Shown: one piece after another, positions 48,716-61,039 of the stretch
How positions within the stretch are numbered: position 1 is the stretch's first letter
Layout of the letters: each line of letters opens with the position of its first letter
The notes under the pieces: generated by a model
The model's input: only the letters and a program-made list of their open reading frames with translations
Told to the model about the DNA's origin: nothing
Database searches by the model: none
NCBI GenBank assembly: GCA_963575745.1
Contig: CAUYUJ010016715.1
Span: 327,501-391,500, forward strand
Source of the DNA: Prorocentrum cordatum
Taxonomy: Eukaryota; Sar; Dinophyceae; Prorocentrales; Prorocentraceae
DNA length: 64,000 nucleotides
Reading direction: 5' to 3'
Translations under genes and position numbers: made by a program

Positions 48716-50887
48716 CAACCGAGAATGACTTCCCAGGTGGAGGGACTACCACGGGCAGGGGTCCCGAGCTTCGGGGCCGCGGATAGAACGCAGTCACACC
48801 GATGTCTGGGCTTGATCGAGCTGCGCCAAGGGCGGGGCGCCGCCAAGAGGGCAACCACATCCTCCTGGAAACCGATGGTCGACGTGGAGGGATGGCCGAG
48901 GATCGACAAGGTTTTGAGCATGGTTGGGCACCGTTAGGAGTCCTGGGGGCTTCTGGGGTTCCAGGGTCTCCGTCTTCTCGAGGAGGTGGCGACACCCCAA
49001 GGGTGGTGACCCCCCTTGGCGCTGCCTGGCTTGATTGGCGGCGAGCCTGGGGGGGAAGTGAGAAGGGGCGGGCCTGCTCAGAAGGCTCGGCAGTCCCCCA
49101 GCCGTTTGAGAAGTTGTCCAATCTTTCACCGGAAACATGGCCAAGGCGCGAGGGCTTTTGAGAAGTCCCCCGGCCTTCTGAGAAGGTACCGATACCGGTA
49201 CTCCCCGGACCTTTCCCAGGGTGCGTTCTGAACAGGATTTCGAGGCGAATCCAGCGGTGGCGACGAGGGCCTCCCAAGAGGCTCAAAAAGGGGAAAACGG
49301 GGGAGGAGTAACGGTATGAATACCGTTTCCTTGCTTTCTCACTTTCCCCCCTCGCTTTCGCTCGGCGCCGAATTGAGGCGGCCGGCCGGCAGGGGAGGAA
49401 GAGGGCGCCCTGGGCCTGGGCGCCGTCGGGTGCAGGCGGAGGGCGTTAGGGTAGGGCGCCGGGCCCACTGTGCCCTTCGCGCCGTGAGAGACAAGCACGA
49501 CGGACAAGTCTCGACAATATGCTCGGCCTCTGGGGGCCCAACTGGCCGATTCCAGAAACCCTGAACCCAAGAATGCGGTCATCTCTCGGGAGGTCGGCGA
49601 TTGCTTCCGCCGGCTCCCGCCGAGCTTCCGCCGGCGGGAGCGGCCTCGTTTTACCCGGCTCCGCTGGCAGGGGGATGAGCGGCGGGCTGGCCTCGTCCAG
49701 CCTGGACAGGCCAGGACCTCGGTCAGAGGTCTCGCTTCAGACAGGACCGAGGGATTAGGGAACCACTGTCGCGTCATCACGGGACCACCAGGGAACGTTG
49801 AACACAGTCGAGTGCCACCGCCGTCCGCCGGCCTTCCGCCGCGGAAGCGATGGCAACTCCATCGATAGCCCCGCAAGCGAGGCCCTTCTTGGGGAACGCC
49901 TTGAATATCTCACGGGCCTGGGGCCCGTCCAAGAACGGCTCGCGAGGAGCCCCTGCAAGTACCCCACAACCTGAGATCCGACGCTGCGAGCGTCTTGGCG
50001 CACGGGGACGGAACGTATGGGGTACCATGCTCAACATTGTGCATCTGGACTAAGATTTGCTGTCCTCCGAGTCCCATCAGACAACAGCTCTCGTCATGTT
50101 GAGAGCAGGTCTTGTGTATACGGCAGCACCTGTTGTCTGACTGGCCAGCGCGAGCACAACGGCAGAACCCTCGACCGGAAGAGCATAATCGCGCGACACC
50201 GCGACCTGAGCCCCAGACCCCATTGTTCTGCCGTGCGTTTTTTTTCTGAATCGGATCGATCTGTGATGGCCCCGAGGGGCGAAAACGCTCAGCGAAAAAC
50301 GTGCGACGTCCCGATCCCGAGGGCGTGCGTCGCTCTTCAAAAACCAATGCCGTAGAACGAGCCCAGGCCTCCGGGGGTCTTGGCGAACTTGCGCGTTGGT
50401 CTGCACGGGCCGCCAGCACGGCACGCCACATCGGACGAGGGCGCTCACGCGCCATCTTGAGCAGGCAGCTTGCGCAAGAATGTCGGCACAATCGAACCCG
50501 CTTTCGCGAGAGAATCAAAACACGGCGTCAACTGGGCGCCTCTGGGCACTCGGAAAGCCTCGCGGATCGATCCGTCTCGGAAAGCACAGCGGAAAGACAG
50601 GGTCCAGGGCGCTGGCCGTGACTTTTTGTTGCGAGGCTCCTTGCGAGGCTCCAGCTTTTTGGCGCCGCTGGGTCACAAGGGATGGATGGGATGGACGGGA
50701 TGGAGGGGCCCCTGGGGACTGTTGTCTTGCAGGTCTGCTAATCATAGGGGTCGGAGTGTGTGTCAGGCTGGAAATCTATGTCTTGCCGCAGCCGGGCCCG
50801 CCGGCACGGGCGACGAGCACACATCGGAGCAGGGTGGAGGATGAGCAACGATGGGGCAGGAAGGCGCTGCCGGAGGATGAGAAGGAG
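48716..50887. other. repeat fragments, no gene recognised
   Basis: Contains a unit related to the 97-bp repeat (49543-49640), a family B fragment (49905-49960, minus) and a family C fragment (50245-50300, GATCGATCTGTGATGGCCCC). No coding assignment. Confidence 0.5.
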
Positions 50888-50985
50888 GATAATGATGATG
50901 ATGATGATGATGAGGAGGAGGAGGAGGAGGAGGAGGAGGAGGAGGAGGAGGAGGAGGGGGAGGAGAAGGAGGAGGAGGGGGAAGG
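50888..50985. repeat. (GAT)n then (GAG)n microsatellite
   Basis: Starts as ATGATGATGATG and switches to GAGGAGGAG, ending AGGGGGAAGG. Confidence 0.95.
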
Positions 50986-51935
50986 GCGGAGCTACCCGGC
51001 CCCCTGGGGGGCACAGCTACCCTCTCCCCCCCAGGGAGTCCTCCGTCCGTCGTGGAGTTCTTACCTATTTCTACTACTGGAGCGCGACCGCTCCGGGGGG
51101 TGGGGGGTGGGGGGTTCGCCCGTACAAAATAACACTATACCCAAGCCGGGGGGGCAGGCGAGGGTCTTCGTCGTGGGTCTGGTATACAGCATGCCATCCT
51201 TGGGGCGTGCTTTTGTATACTGTATACTGAAAGCGGCCTCGGGCGGTGGAGTCTCACTCGGGCGGGGAGGGTATGGTACACGAGCAAATTTTGAGGAGGG
51301 CGGGGGGCAGCGTCGACATCGGCCTGCATGCCCACAGCCTCAGCGTCAGGGGGAGGACGCCCGCAGCTGGAGGAGCGGGGGGGGGGGCGAGCGCGCGCGG
51401 GCGAACGACGAGGTGCCGTGCACGTCGCACGAGAAAGGCATCTGTCGATGGGCAGGGGCCAGCGTCCAAGACCTTTTGCCTCGGGCGCTGCGGCAGGAAT
51501 CAACGCAGCATGCCTCCTCCTGGGCGCGGGGGCGGGGCAAAATCGAACCTTTACCTGCCCGCGTCGGGCCTCGGGGCCATCAACAAGCGACTCCGGGACG
51601 AGCTCGGGGATCTGCTGACCCGGGTCGATCCAGACCCGGGTCCGTCGGGCCTTGCAAGATCCTGCAAGATCCTGCAGGGTCTTGCAGCACCCTGCACCCA
51701 AGACCGGGTCCGTGCGCCCCTGTCTCTGCAGGACCCTGCAGGATCTGGCGCTCTGACTGACCCCCGGTTGTGTTGACCCCCGTCCCGGGAGCTCCGATGA
51801 GCCACAAAAGAAGGCGGCCAGCCCCAGGAACGCGGTCGGGAGCACTTGCGTGAGGGCCTCTAGCCTCCGCCCCCCCCTGGTCGCCTTCCTGTTCTTTGTC
51901 GCGCTGTTCGTCTACGTGGTCAAAGGGGCCAGGCT
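50986..51935. other. no gene recognised; inverted repeats at 51.6-51.75 kb
   Basis: 51615-51755 contains GACCCGGGTC palindromes and interleaved TGCAAGATCCTGCA / TGCAGGACCCTGCAGGATC blocks that can fold on themselves. A family B fragment is at 51560-51620 (minus). Confidence 0.5.
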
Positions 51936-51965
51936 TGTGCGTGTGTGCGTGTGTGCGTGTGTGCG

Positions 51966-52000
<35 letters not shown>
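51936..52000. repeat. (GT)n / (GTGTGC)n microsatellite
   Basis: GTGTGTGCGTGTGTGC units followed by pure GT. Confidence 0.95.
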
Positions 52001-52001
<1 letters not shown>

Positions 52002-52199
52002 ACTACGTCATGGTTCCCATTCCCATTCCCCTTCCCCCGCTGCCCTCCACCTTGGGCCAGGGTGGGTGAAGTCAGAAGCAGCCCCCCCCCCACCCTGGCG
52101 TAAGGGGGGGGGTCCGTGCCCTTCTCCCCTAACACCCTTCTCGCGCCTGCAAGCGCCGAGGGTACTGACGACGACGTCGAGGACGACGGCGGCGACGAC

Positions 52200-52460
52200 G
52201 ACGTCGTCGACGACCGACAACGATGGCGGCCGACGGCTTCCTGTGGGGTCACGGACCGCGCGAGAGGTGTGCCGAAATAGAGCGGTGGCCGCCATGCGAC
52301 CGCAGCGTCAGGGGCCGCTGGTGGAGCTCCCCATCGGCGGCCACGAACTGCGCGATGGGGGGCGTGCCAACATGTGCGGGGGCACAATGTGGACCCTGCC
52401 GCTCGGGCCTTCGGTGGAGCTCCCTGTGGGGCCACGGAACGTGTGAGGGAGATGCCGAAC
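52200..52460 (+). repeat. family J units (match 61.0-61.4 kb inverted)
   Basis: At least two units with GGTGGAGCTCCCnnnnGGGGCCAC and a following GAACGTGTGAGGG block. The reverse complement resembles units at 61040-61425. Confidence 0.6.
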
Positions 52461-52499
52461 ATGGGCGGGGGGACGCCGCGAGAGGCCTGCCAAATGGGC

Positions 52500-52620
52500 C
52501 GTCGGTCGGGCTCCCTCCAAGAGGCCCCCGAGAGCGCCCCAAGACGGCCCCGAAAGGCCCCAAGACGGCCCAAGAGGGTGCCAAGACGGCCCCAAAAGGA
52601 GCCCAAGAGGGGGAACCCTG
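52500..52620 (+). repeat. CCCCAAGACGGCCC degenerate repeat
   Basis: Same character as 957-1200 and 21457-21772. Confidence 0.75.
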
Positions 52621-53206
52621 CCCCAAAAATTCGAACCGTCCGCCCCGAAGGGGCTGCAGGAGGCCCAAAGAGACGGCCCAAAAAATCCCCCCAAAGGCGC
52701 CCACGGTTCCAACCTGTTGGGGCTGCCTTTTTTGCGTCGCCTTGACATGCAAACCAAAAAAAATTGGCGACGGATTTCTCACCGGGCCGCTCGCCTAGGT
52801 GGCAAGCCCAGCGCTCGTCTCTCAAGCGGGTGCTTCCAGGAGTGAGGAGCAATGCTCGCAGCGACTTGCGCAATTAATCAAGACGATGGGGCTGGGAACG
52901 CGGGGCCAGCTGCAGCCATCTTGGCAACCCCTGAACTTAGTGGAGGCCAGTCCACAAGAAACTTTCCACAAGAAAACCAGCCCTCAGACCCTAGGATGCC
53001 CATTGATTTTTGGTGTGGGAACGTCACGCTGTCGATCGACAAGCCATCGAAGCCGAAAAAACCCAAGGCACACTGGAGCCAAGCAGGGTGTTTCTTAGCG
53101 TGGGTCTCAGCTGCACTCTGATTCGGATAGAGGCAGGAGTGGTCTGAAGCCACACCGACCCTTGGCGCGCGGCCTGCCAGCGGCTGCGGACGATGCCCAA
53201 AATACC
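52621..53206. other. no gene recognised
   Basis: No domain or repeat was identified. Confidence 0.4.
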
Positions 53207-53415
53207 GACTTGCCAGGCCGCGCCCCCCGAGGCCTGGCAAGCAAAAGCCACTCTGGCGCGAGGGGTGACTCGTGCGCGTCGCCGGCCAGCCCCCCCCCCC
53301 TCCCCTGCCTGCCTCCCCCTCCCATGCAAAAAAACGACTTGCCAAGCCGCGCCCCCCGAGACCTGGCCAGCAGAGGCCACTCTGGCGCGAAGGGTCATTC
53401 GTACTCGTCGCCGAT
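53207..53415. repeat. tandem duplication, about 80-bp units 129 bp apart
   Basis: GACTTGCCAGGCCGCGCCCC... and GACTTGCCAAGCCGCGCCCC... (starts 53207 and 53336) are about 85% alike through to the GTCGCCG block. Confidence 0.8.
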
Positions 53416-53756
53416 CGGTTCCTTCACCCCCCGTTCCCCTTCCTGTCCCCCCCTTCCCCCTTCCCGCCCCCCGTTACACGCGCCCATGCAAGAAAAGCAG
53501 CGCCCAGACGGCGCATCTGCAAAAATACTCACGGAAAGCAAGCCAAGCAAATTGTGAAAAGGTGCAATAACAAAAGCGTGCCAGAGACACAAACATTGCC
53601 CGTACACAGACCAATGCTGGGCGGCGGGTTACACGGCGCTTTCAAGGCTTGCCAGCATGGCCCCAACCAGCACGCTCTTGCACTGTGGATGTGTGGGCTA
53701 AGTGGTGCAAATTATGCGACATTCACGATTGAAGTCGTCAACCCAACTGCTCGCGC

Positions 53757-54875
53757 AATCATCCCACCCTCCCACCCGCAACTTGTTCTGCACAACCCAT
53801 GCGGCCGCGATTGCGGTGACTACTTGGCACTGGCTGGCGCATCTGTTCGGTTGCGCTAAAGCGGCTCGCTCGCAGAGCGGCCAACAAATTTGGCTCAAAC
53901 AATGCCGCCGCAATGGCGCTTACCGGTGGGAGCTTCCCAGCGCGTGTCGAGGGCCGTTCTGGCGCGCGGGCACTTCATTGCGGGTCTGTGGATCCGGCGG
54001 GCGCGGTATTATGATAACGCCGACAATGGCAGTAAAGCTGATGATCATAACGATGGTGGTGGCGATGATGATGATGATGACGACGGCAAGGCCACTGACG
54101 GCGCCGATGCTGGTCACGGCAATGACGATGATGTCCATGCTTCGGTGATGATATTGATAGGGTGATGTTGTCGGCAATGGCGGCGATTGGCGATGACAAT
54201 AACGGCGTCTATGCGGCGGCGCTGATGAGGGTGAGAGGAAGCGCGGGCGCCGAAATGCAAGCAACCTGTAAGATTTGCTGCTGGTTTTGAAAACGTTTAT
54301 ATTGAAATGCTTTTGAAACCAATTGCTTTGAAAGGATTTCGAGAAAGCGCGCGTGGCGGCACAAGCGTGTGGCCTGTATGGCATGATGTGATAAGGATTC
54401 CTGCATTTGGCGCATGCTGTACCAACACGGATGCACCGTGTGGTTAGTTGAGAATGCGGGACCTGGACGAGATTACAAAACAACTTGCCCCCTAGTGCTT
54501 CAACAAGTGTGCGCGGGGAAGACGTTTGCCCACATATGTCTTTCCTGCTTATGATTTGCAAACGCTTGTAGAACTGTGAGTGTTGAACAAATACTGGCAT
54601 GTGCGAGTGTGTGGACGTGTTGTACCAGCTGCCAAAATCATCGAAACATTTTTTTGAGATGAACGAGTGCGCGCACATTGTGTTCTATGATAGGGATGAC
54701 GGGGGGAACGACACTGGCCCTCTTGAGATGATATGGCGTCATATGGGAAATGAGCGATGCGGCAGAACTACATTGAAACTGAAATACCATGGGTGGGGAT
54801 AGATCTAGAGTCGGGAGGACGGAGGAGTCTATCTTGATTATCTTCTTTTGAAAGAAGTCAGGGTGGTGCAGCCTA
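53757..54875 (-). repeat. 1.1-kb family H copy, inverted
   Basis: The reverse complement follows units 1 and 2 of 41.2-43.5 kb from end to end: CCCACCCGCAACTTG block (53780), GGCCGCGATTGCGG, GGCGGGCGCGGTATTATGAT, ACGACGGCAAGGCCACTGACG, GGCCTGTATGGCATGATGTG, AACGAGTGCGCGCACA (54660), ending at GGGTGGTGCAGCC (about 54870). Confidence 0.75.
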
Positions 54876-55400
54876 AGTGAAGGGCTAACTTTGTGGTGTA
54901 AACTACGTGGTGCCAGATATGTGGGCGTATACGGGCGCCCACGACAACCTGGCACCAACCCGGTAATTACCAACCTGGCATCCGAAAATTCGGGGTACCA
55001 CCCCAGCGTGGAGCGCCACCGACACGCCCGCAGGCGCCCACAACCGGACACCAAAAAGGCGCCAACCCCCAGCGGGGCGCCCACGGGCGCTCACCAACCC
55101 GACACAAGCGGAAACCTCGGCGTACCCCCCTAGCTAGCGCGGGGCGCCCACGAGGCGCCCACCACCTGGTACCAAGCGGGCACCAATTGAAACCTCAGGG
55201 TACCCACCCAATTCCCACAAGAAACTCGAGCAAGAACCGCTACAAGTGGACTTGACTGGACAGGACACGCGAGAGGACACAAGACACATCGGAGGGCCAC
55301 ATCGCCACAGGATTGTAAGAAGGCATGGGTCGCGCAGCGCACGACGCAAGGGTACTCTTGAGCTGGCAGGGTCGACCTACTAATCAAAGCCGACTGTAAT
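54876..55400. repeat. degenerate GCGCCCAC / GGTACC-rich repeats
   Basis: Repeated CAACCTGGCACCAA, GGGTACCACCCC, GGGCGCCCAC and GAAACCTCnGnGTACCC blocks between 54930 and 55210. No gene seen. Confidence 0.55.
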
Positions 55401-57260
55401 TGCAAACGTTGTTCAGGGAACGCGCAGGGGAAGAGGGGTAAGGAGGGGCGGGGAGGGAGGGGCGAAGAGAGGAGGAGGACCCAGGCAGCATCGCAATGTT
55501 CGGTAAAACTGCCAGACTGCAGCGCCCCATTCCGAAGCAGATTGGGGCAACAATGATAACTGTTCTGAACTGTTGAGCGTTACGTTCAAGGCGCCCGCAT
55601 GCACAAAACTTCCCTGTTGTAGCCATGGGCGTCCTCTTCTGCGAAGAATACTCAAACTCCTTGGTTCGCAGCTGTGCGGTTACGTACCTCTCTGCAAACA
55701 CCATGTTTCTCAGGATCGTGTTCGGAGGAGCCCTCGCAAGTTCATCATAAGTAGGTGAGCTGCCGCTGTGAAAGCATTATCGACAAGTGTTGCGTGCCAG
55801 CTACCAGACCTCACTTCGGCGATGCTCACGCGTGCAGTGAACACGCCAAGTGTTTCGAATATCTTTCTGAGGCACCTGGTTTGGACACTGCTATGCATAT
55901 CCAACTCTCGCGGTAACGCAACACACGACTTACCAATACCTTCCACAATGCAGACATCCTCATACGTGCTCCCCATTGGTGGGCATACGTTTGCATGGGT
56001 TCAAGCGTTGCACGTCGCGTAAGCTCAGACCATGGCTTCTTATCGGTGCGGGTGAGGGCGCCCAAATAAACATTACATTCAGCTTGAATAGCGCCCCACC
56101 CCCCCAACTATGAGTACGTACATGCATTTTGATATATATATATATATACACACTACACCCTCACACACACCACCAGCAAGCTCATACTCACGTCATAGCG
56201 CAGTGGCGAAGATATTGTGAAAGACTCAGCCAGACTATTTCGACACCCGAACTTACTCAAACGTTTCAAACATGGAAGACTTGAGCAAATGAGGTGACAA
56301 GCGGGTCAAAACTCTGCAATAACTGCTACTTGGTTATTTCGCGAATCTATATATACACTTAAATATATGTTCATACATATGTGTGCGTGGGTGTCTTCAA
56401 CCACTTTCGGCGAATGCGCGCGCTGTGTATATGGCGCTATCCGTGTCCAGCGCATGCCGAGGGAACCGCAATTCACGCGAAGCGTGAACAAGGACATCTG
56501 GTTTGACACGGTCACACGCTTTTCTTCCACGGTCTCAGAACTTCCTCTTGATTCCGTGTCGGCAAGTACACTATTGTCGACAAATTCCTCATCGTGTCTT
56601 CAAGCGCGGCATCCATGAGACGGCGTACCGCAGGAAAAGAACCTGGCGTACCGCGGCCCGGTCGGAACCCGATTTGCGCTAATTTGCAGTCAGATCTCCC
56701 CTTCCAGCAGGTTCAAATGGAACTGCGACTGCCAACATAGTAGAGCCATTGCAATGAAGGGAAGAATACTATGCCTTGAAGGGGTTGCGTATACCCCATG
56801 CAAAATATACCCGTTGAGAATTGTAACCATGGATGGTTCCCACGGCTCTTCAAGAATTTACTTCTGCTTCCAAGATACGTTGCAAATACACAAGCGAAGA
56901 TCTAACCCGCCGTCGCTCGACGAAACGAGTTGCTATAAATTTGGGGGGGTGCGCAATCGTGGCCTGCATGTTCCAGGGCTCGCGAGCCTTCTTGTTGCCC
57001 GACGCACCACGTGAAGATATGCTGATACTCGATGATCGCCATTCTGCTGTACATTCGGCAGTGTATGTGGGCCTCCGTGCACTTCCCACTGCACGTTTCC
57101 AAAGCTCCCCGCAAGTCTCTCGGCTTGCGTCAAAGCCCACCACACATGACACCGTAGACGCCTGTGCTATGACGACGGTGTGTTCCGCAGGGGTCCGACC
57201 GCTTGCCAACTGCAATTTTCGATTGCATTGTTCAGCCAGCGTTGCTCGCCGACACGCGCT
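55401..57260 (-). other. less GC-rich stretch with unassigned minus frames
   Basis: More balanced base composition than its surroundings. Short minus frames read like protein: 55710-55976 (CIVEGIGKSCVALPRELDMH), 56306-56530 (EEKRVTVSNQMSLFTLRVNC) and 56850-57269 (VVIAQASTVSCVVGFDASRE). They could be exons or an old mobile-element gene. I recognise no family and no splice structure. A short TA run lies at 56133-56150. Confidence 0.3.
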
Positions 57261-58263
57261 GCCAAACAAGCATGTGCGTTGAGATGCTTAGTGTTGCCAT
57301 CACAGCCTCTTGCAGTATTTCTCTGTCCCAGTGCCAAAACCGACAAGCGACTTGCTGTCTCAAATGGACCACGCCCACGGAGACACCGACGGCGAGCCCG
57401 GTTCAAAATGGACAGGGACTGCTGCCAGCTGCCAGCTTTCGTCACCACTCTTCCCGTGCCCATCCCGATCCTCCAGATCCTCCTCCTCCCCCTGTTCCCC
57501 TCACTCGGGTGCGCGCCGAAGGGGGAAGTGAGCGAAGGCAAGCCTTCTTAGAAGGCGGCGGCGCTCCCAAGAAGCCCACTGGCCTTCTGAAAAGCATCTG
57601 CGGCTTGGCAGAGGGCTCAGAAAGCTGCCCAGAAAGCCGGGGGCCTTCTGAGTCTTCTCCTTCTGCTTTCCCCCCTGGGCGCGCAGCCCAACCCCCACAC
57701 ATCCTCGCCGCGCGGCATCTCTTTCCCCCGCCGCTCCTCGACCGTCCTTGGCCCAGGGGACCGCGCGTGCGCGCGTCCGCGCGCGCGCGCGACAGGGCAT
57801 TGGTGGCGCTGCTCCCCCCCCCAAAGCTCCCCTCCTCGTTCCCTTGTGCTCCCGCGACCTGCAGCGATCAGGGAAGGTGCACCGCCAATCATCGTGCAGA
57901 CACGAGGAGGGCCAAGTCAACGAATGCAGGGGCTTGTCTGTCCACGGCGAGCCGCGGACAAGCTCAGGGCTCCCCGGCCCGAATCTGGGAAGCGGCCCAA
58001 AAGCCAGAGCCCCACCTCCTGAACCCGAAATGGTTCCCATTTCAGCCTGCGGCCTCCTCGGCAGCCCTGCGTTGTCTTGCATTGTCTTCTCGGCATCAGT
58101 GCAACAGCGTCGACGGGAGACAAAGCATCTCTATATCGGAGGTGAGGGGGTGAGATCGAAGTGGAACGGAGAGCCCCCCTACCGGGAAATCGGTTTCGGT
58201 TTCGTGTTCGTGCGTGCCGTGCGGGCGAGGCGAAGCTTCGTGGGCGGGCGAGAAAAAGTCTCC
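57261..58263. other. no gene recognised; family L fragment
   Basis: 58010-58080 (CCTGAACCCGAAATGG, CCATTTCAGCCTGC) resembles 59800-59880 (CCTGAACCCAAAGTGG, CCATTTCAGCCTCC). Confidence 0.45.
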
Positions 58264-58496
58264 TGTGGCTGAGGCGCGGCCGGACCAAATGACTCCCTGC
58301 CGGGCGGCCGGGGGCCCGCGGTGTCCCGCCGGTGTCCCGCTGGTGTCCCGTGTGGCTGAGGCGCGGCCGGACCAAATGACTCCCTTCCGGGCGGCCGGTG
58401 GCCCGCGGTGTCCCGCCCCCGCGGTGTCCCGCGGTGTCCCGCGGTGTCCCGCGGTGTCCCGCGGTGTCCCGCCGGTGTCCCGCGGTGTCCCGCGAG
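58264..58496 (+). repeat. 85-bp duplication and GGTGTCCCGC decamer array
   Basis: TGTGGCTGAGGCGCGGCCGG starts near 58265 and again near 58350, each followed by GGTGTCCCGC units. The second continues as about eight decamers. Confidence 0.9.
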
Positions 58497-58510
58497 GATG
58501 ATGATGATGA

Positions 58511-58559
<49 letters not shown>

Positions 58560-58572
58560 TTGATGATGATGA

Positions 58573-58615
<43 letters not shown>

Positions 58616-59380
58616 TCCCGATGAAGATGATGATGTTGATGATGGTGTCAATGGTGATGATAGTGTCCCGATGATGAGGATGATGATGCTCATGATGATT
58701 ATGTTGATGATGAAGACGATGATGGTGTCCCGATGATGATGATGATGATAATGACGATGTTGATGATGATGATGATGATGATGATGATTCCGATGATGTT
58801 GGTGATGATGATGTTGATGGAAATGGTGTCCCGGCGATAATGATGTTGATGATGATGTTTGATGATTATGGTGTCCCGATGATGATGCTGATGATGATGA
58901 TGATGATGGTGATGCTGATGGTGTCCCGATGGTGATAATACTGATAATGACGATGTTGATGATGATGTTGCTCATGAAGATGATGGTGCCCCAATGATGA
59001 TGATGATGTTGTTGATGATGATGATGATGTCGATGATTATGATGCGATGATCATGGTGATGGTGGTGTCCCGAGGATGATGACGATGTTGATGATAATGT
59101 TGATGATGAGAAGGATGGTGATCATGATGGTGTCCCGATTATGATGATCATTCTGATGATGCTGCTGATGATGATGACGATGACTGTGTCCCGATGAGAA
59201 TGATGATGATGTTGATGATGAGATGATGATGGTGATGATGATGATGATGTTGTCCCGATGATGATGCTGACGTTGATGATGATGTGTATGATGATGATGG
59301 TGATGATGATTACGATGATGATGATGACGGTGCCCTCATGATGATGACGATGTTGGTGATGATGTTGATGTTGATGATGT

Positions 59381-59416
<36 letters not shown>

Positions 59417-59428
59417 CGTTGCTTGTGA
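58497..59428. repeat. (GAT)n trinucleotide array, about 930 bp
   Basis: GATGATGAT with scattered TTGATG and GGTGTCCCGAT interruptions, the latter carrying on the decamer theme from the left. The His/Ser/Ile-rich frames are artefacts. Confidence 0.98.
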
Positions 59429-59650
59429 GAGCGATTGTGATATCGATAGTGAGATCGATATTGAGACCGAATGTGAGATCGTTTGTGTGATCGATTGTGA
59501 GATCGATTGTGAGCTGAATTGTGAGATCGATCGAATGAGATAGATCGAGTGAGATCGATTGTGAGATCGATCGAGTGAGATCGATCGAGCGAGACCGATA
59601 GTGAGATCGATACTGAGATCGATAGTGAGACCGATCGAGTGAGACGTTGG
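59429..59650. repeat. GTGAGATCGAT tandem repeat
   Basis: About 18 imperfect 11-16 bp units (GTGAGATCGATTGTGAGATC, GATCGATCGAGTGAGATC). Confidence 0.95.
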
Positions 59651-60359
59651 TTCCCCCCCGAACCTCCTTATCACCCGAAGGGTGGTCGTATAGGTATAGT
59701 AGCGTTGTTGCTCGAACTCGCTGAGCAAGCAAGGATGCAGCCAAGGTAGCAGAGTCTTGGCCGAGCATAAAATCATCGTCGCCAGAGCGTGTGTGTGTTG
59801 CCCATTCCCTGAACCCAAAGTGGTTTCCATTTCAGCCTCCTGCCTGTGCAGGCAGCGCGCTGCAGCGCACCCACCTTCTGCAAAAGAGACCACGAAACCC
59901 TTGCGGCAGAATACCATTTGCACGGTGTTCGATGTGGCGCCGATGGGAACCTAATTACGGTGGGGGGGCGCCGACTTCAGGCCTCTGGGCTCCCTCAGTG
60001 GGTGTTGTACAAATGAAGCAGAATCTGTTCAGGCGATATGTTCAGGGAACGACAGAAAAGAAAAACAGTATTAACTCTCTGGCGAGCGCGGCGCCATTCA
60101 CGTGTCCTGGCCAACTACTGCGCCTTCGTCTCTTCCATTGTGCTCCTCCAGCTCCCGCTGCCTGCCCATCGCAGACATTCCTTCCGCTGCCGCTCCTCGT
60201 CCTCCTTACCAACCTCCTCTCGTCATCCTCCTACGTACGCTGTTCCTGACCATGTCAATCCTTCTCCATCTCCTTATCGATATGCTCCCCATGATCCGTG
60301 GCCGTGTCCTCCTGCCTCCGCCTCCTCCTCTTCTTCCTCGACTCCATCACGCCCATAAT
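59651..60359. other. no gene recognised
   Basis: Unassigned sequence between trinucleotide arrays; includes a family L fragment at 59800-59880. Confidence 0.4.
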
Positions 60360-60522
60360 CATATACACCCTCCCCACATCCGTCACTCACGTCATCAGCA
60401 TCAAAACATGTACCACACTCATCCTCAGCATCATCACCACTACCATCAGAATACTTATGAGCATCGGCACTAGCATCAACATTATCATAAGCACCAGCAT
60501 CAGCATCCTAGGTATCACCACT

Positions 60523-60560
<38 letters not shown>

Positions 60561-61022
60561 CATCCTCATCCTCATCCTCATCATCTTCATCATCATTATA
60601 CTCAGCAGCAGCAGCATCATCATCCTCGACAGCAGCATCATCAACACCCTCTTCCTCCCCCTTCTCCTCCTCCAACTCATCAGCATCAGCAGCACCATCG
60701 TCATCACCATCATCATCACCATCATTCATCATTCGCATAATATTCTTCTCCATCATCATAATCACCATCACCATCACCATCACCAGCAACCCTATCAGTA
60801 GCAACATCAGCATGATCACCATCACCAGCATCCTGATCATCCTCAGCATCGACATCTGCATCTTCATCGTCATCAGCATCAGCATCAGCATCATAAGCAT
60901 CACCATCACCATCATCATCATCGCCGTCGCCCTCGTCTTCGTCATCGTCATCGTCATAATCATAATCATCAGCATCATCAGCATCATCATCATCAGCATC
61001 ATCATCAGCATCATCATCATCA
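60360..61022. repeat. (ATC)n trinucleotide array
   Basis: CATCATCATC with CAGCATCA interruptions: the complementary orientation to the 58.5-59.4 kb array. Confidence 0.97.
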
Positions 61023-61039
61023 TCTCGGCGCACCTTTCA

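Noticed and set aside
55600-55640. TGTAGCCATGGGCG as a leader relic
   Set aside because: Too short and lacks the TTTTGGCTC part.
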